8,041 bases of DNA, from contig CALKXX010000175.1 of NCBI GenBank assembly GCA_938003725.1, forward strand, positions 1 to 8,041, read 5' to 3'. Origin of the DNA: an uncultured Sphingomonadaceae bacterium. Lineage in GTDB: Bacteria; Pseudomonadota; Alphaproteobacteria; Sphingomonadales; Sphingomonadaceae. The notes under the pieces are model-generated. The model ran no database searches. It had not been told where the DNA came from and worked only from the letters and a program-made list of their open reading frames with translations. The position numbers and the translations under genes are program-made. Below, in pieces: positions 6,574-8,041 of this stretch. Within the stretch, counting starts at the first letter, position 1; each line of letters begins with the position of its first letter.

Positions 6574-7377
6574 ATGGATAATCGAACCAACATCGCGCGA
6601 GCGCCGAAAAAACCTGTGGGTACAGTCTATTTAGTTGGCGCTGGCCCCGGTGATCCAGAGCTTTTGACGCTGAAAGCGGCTCGGCTTATCTCCGAAGCAA
6701 ATGTCATCGTGCATGACGGTTTGGTCAGCAATGATATCCTGGACTTGGCACCCGCGACTACCCGGCGAATTTCTGTCGCAAAACAGCGCTCTCGCCACAG
6801 TGTTGCCCAAAACCAGATAAACGAGATCCTGATAGCCGAAGCCCGTAAAGGCAACAAAGTCGTGCGTTTGAAGGGCGGAGACCCATTCATTTTTGGCCGT
6901 GGCGGCGAAGAAGCCGAAGATTGCGTCAAAGCCGGTGTAAATGTGGAAGTAGTCCCAGGTATTAGCGCCGCTCTGGGTTGCGCCGCGCAAGCAAGAATAC
7001 CGCTTACCCACCGCGATTTTTCGAGCGCTGTTTCGTTTGTCGCCGGCCAATGCAAAGGACTTTCGGATCAAAACTGGGCCGGGTTGGTCGGGGTTGGCCG
7101 AACGCTGGTGATCTATATGGGCGTGGCCAATGCCGAGGCGATTGTCGAGAAGTTGATCTCGGACGGAGCCTCCCCTGATATTCCGGTTGCGGTACTGGAA
7201 AATGGTACGCGCAATAATTTCCGCGCCCTTCGCACTTTGCTTACCGATCTGGGTGATCTGGTGATCCGTGAGAATGTGAAAAGTCCGGCGCTATTGGTTG
7301 TGGGCGAAGTTGCCGCGCAGGGCGATGCGGCGAACATGTTTGCAAAATTTAACAAATTATCGGAGATTTCCCTGTGA
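6574..7377 (+). CDS. cobA: Uroporphyrinogen-III C-methyltransferase (SUMT)
   Basis: A 267-residue enzyme that uses two S-adenosylmethionine molecules to turn uroporphyrinogen III into precorrin-2, the branch point towards siroheme (and cobalamin). Landmarks: VGAGPGDPELLTLKAARLI (21-39, SAM-binding glycine loop), HDGLVS (47-52), VRLKGGDPFIFGRGGEEAE (97-115, the family signature), VVPGISAALG (126-135), PLTHRD (143-148) and YMGVANAE (181-188). It is the short form: the N-terminal dehydrogenase/ferrochelatase half of CysG is absent, so precorrin-2 must be finished by another protein outside this window. The ATG at 6574 is the first possible start after an in-frame TAA at 6523, though no strong Shine-Dalgarno precedes it. 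Its TGA overlaps the GTG of the DUF2849 gene (GTGA), and a siroheme enzyme gene follows, so the cofactor role is for sulfite or nitrite reduction rather than mainly for B12. Confidence 0.95.
   Translation: MDNRTNIARAPKKPVGTVYLVGAGPGDPELLTLKAARLISEANVIVHDGLVSNDILDLAPATTRRISVAKQRSRHSVAQNQINEILIAEARKGNKVVRLKGGDPFIFGRGGEEAEDCVKAGVNVEVVPGISAALGCAAQARIPLTHRDFSSAVSFVAGQCKGLSDQNWAGLVGVGRTLVIYMGVANAEAIVEKLISDGASPDIPVAVLENGTRNNFRALRTLLTDLGDLVIRENVKSPALLVVGEVAAQGDAANMFAKFNKLSEISL
7362..7365 (+). promoter_or_regulatory. Ribosome binding site for the GTG start of the DUF2849 gene
   Basis: GGAG lies inside the last codons of cobA, eight bases before the GTG at 7374. It supports the non-ATG start and the 4-base overlap of the two genes. 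Confidence 0.6.
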
Positions 7378-7670
7378 AGATACTGACAGGAAATGATTTA
7401 AAGACCGGAGATGTTGTCTGGTGGACCGGCGGCGATTGGTCTCGTCATGTCGAGGATGCGATTGACGTTGGCGATACATTCGAGGCGATCTTGCAGGCAG
7501 AGGAAGCCTCCCGCCGGGTAAACGTCCCCTATGCCATTGATGCAGAACAGACCGAAGAAGGCCCTCGCCCCGCGCATATCAAGGAACGGGTCCGCGCACT
7601 TGGCCCCACTGTCCGTCCCGACCTCACATTAAAACCGGCCGATCCCGAAGCCGGAAACTGGGTAATTTAA
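7374..7670 (+). CDS. DUF2849 domain protein, sulfite-reductase operon member
   Basis: A 98-residue soluble protein with no signal peptide, membrane segment or cysteine. It opens with KILTGNDLKTGDVVWWTGGDWSRHV (2-26), followed by a helical EAILQAEEASRR stretch (37-48), and ends with the RERIRA-GPTxRPDL-like part (KERVRALGPTVRPDLTL, 70-86). I recognise this pattern as DUF2849, a small family that in many alphaproteobacteria is encoded between the SUMT gene and the nitrite/sulfite reductase gene. Function is unknown; position suggests a helper of the siroheme reductase, such as in assembly, electron transfer docking or regulation, but the sequence alone does not show which. The start is GTG, overlapping the cobA stop by four bases, with GGAG eight bases upstream. 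Its TAA is followed after one base by the reductase ATG, so translation of all three is likely coupled. Confidence 0.85.
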   Translation: MKILTGNDLKTGDVVWWTGGDWSRHVEDAIDVGDTFEAILQAEEASRRVNVPYAIDAEQTEEGPRPAHIKERVRALGPTVRPDLTLKPADPEAGNWVI

Positions 7671-7671
7671 A

Positions 7672-8041
7672 ATGTATCAATATGACCAATATGACCAGCA
7701 AATGGTCGACACCCGCGTTGATGAATTCCGCGATCAGGTAAAACGCCGCCTTGCCGGAGAGCTGACCGAAGATCAGTTTAAGCCCCTGCGACTGATGAAC
7801 GGCCTTTATCTGCAACTCCACGCTTATATGCTGCGCGTTGCCATCCCCTATGGCACGCTCAGCGGCAAACAAATGCGGATGCTGGGCCATATCGCGCGCA
7901 AATATGACCGGGGTTACGGCCATTTCACCACCCGTCAGAATATCCAATATAACTGGATAAAACTGGAAGACGCACCCGATATTCTCGCCGATTTGGCCAG
8001 CGTCGAAATGCACGCGATCCAGACCAGCGGAAATTGTATCC
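7672..8041 (+). CDS. cysI: Nitrite/sulfite reductase (siroheme, [4Fe-4S]), N-terminal part only
   Basis: The first 123 codons of a gene that continues past the right edge. The protein belongs to the siroheme nitrite/sulfite reductase family, which reduces sulfite to sulfide (or nitrite to ammonia) by six electrons. Seen here is the first ferredoxin-like half-domain: LRLMNGLYLQLHAYMLRVAIPYGTLS (39-64) then YGHFTTRQNIQYNWI (82-96), whose TTRQN is the family signature carrying an arginine of the siroheme/substrate site, and HAIQTSGNCI (114-123). The iron-sulfur cysteines lie further on, outside the window. The ATG is one base after the DUF2849 stop and no strong Shine-Dalgarno is seen, which fits translational coupling. 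The company of SUMT and DUF2849 favours assimilatory sulfite reduction over nitrite reduction. The first codons contain a tandem 9-base repeat (7678-7695), giving YDQYDQ. Confidence 0.93.
   Translation, partial: MYQYDQYDQQMVDTRVDEFRDQVKRRLAGELTEDQFKPLRLMNGLYLQLHAYMLRVAIPYGTLSGKQMRMLGHIARKYDRGYGHFTTRQNIQYNWIKLEDAPDILADLASVEMHAIQTSGNCI

Noticed and set aside
7624..8013. A 129-codon minus-strand open frame over the right end
   Set aside because: It lies opposite the conserved sulfite reductase N-terminus and DUF2849; the translation resembles no known family, so it is a shadow frame.
1..8041. Search for defence, phage, CRISPR, toxin-antitoxin or transposon signatures
   Set aside because: All long frames are accounted for by metabolic or housekeeping families, and no transposase, integrase, regular spaced repeats or tRNA-like fold was seen.

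Overview
The window looks like ordinary chromosomal DNA from an alphaproteobacterium, most likely a sphingomonad (Sphingorhabdus/Parasphingorhabdus-like). This is inferred from the protein families, from the SUMT - DUF2849 - sulfite reductase gene order and from a base composition near 50% GC; there is no rRNA or other decisive marker. Seven protein genes fill almost all of it and no gap exceeds about 120 bases. I see no tRNA, rRNA, CRISPR array, insertion sequence, phage gene or attachment site.

Left part (1-3466, minus strand): three genes read leftwards. First is an alpha/beta hydrolase. Its stop codon overlaps the start of a family-4-type glycosyltransferase (TAATG). After an 80-base gap comes a large nitronate-monooxygenase-type flavoprotein that starts with TTG behind a good AGGAG and runs off the left edge. 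The flavoprotein carries an extra C-terminal region with four cysteines spaced like an iron-sulfur ligand set.

Middle (3529-6482, plus strand): across a 62-base divergent spacer lies a SelO-family protein AMPylase (pseudokinase), then, after 119 bases, an AstD-type succinylglutamate semialdehyde dehydrogenase, also with a TTG start. The SelO protein keeps the catalytic residues but lacks both cysteines of the regulatory disulfide known from E. coli SelO. The astD leader contains two mutually exclusive small hairpins. No other arginine succinyltransferase gene is visible.

Right part (6574-8041, plus strand): a tightly packed assimilatory sulfur operon. It holds uroporphyrinogen-III C-methyltransferase (first committed step to siroheme), a DUF2849 protein overlapping it by four bases, and the start of a siroheme-dependent nitrite/sulfite reductase that runs off the right edge. 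The first gene supplies the precursor of the cofactor the third needs; the middle one is uncharacterised but its position points to the same process.

I did not find a clearly new multi-gene system. The best leads are the cysteine quartet in the flavoprotein, the cysteine-less SelO, the role of DUF2849, and the coupled hydrolase-glycosyltransferase pair.
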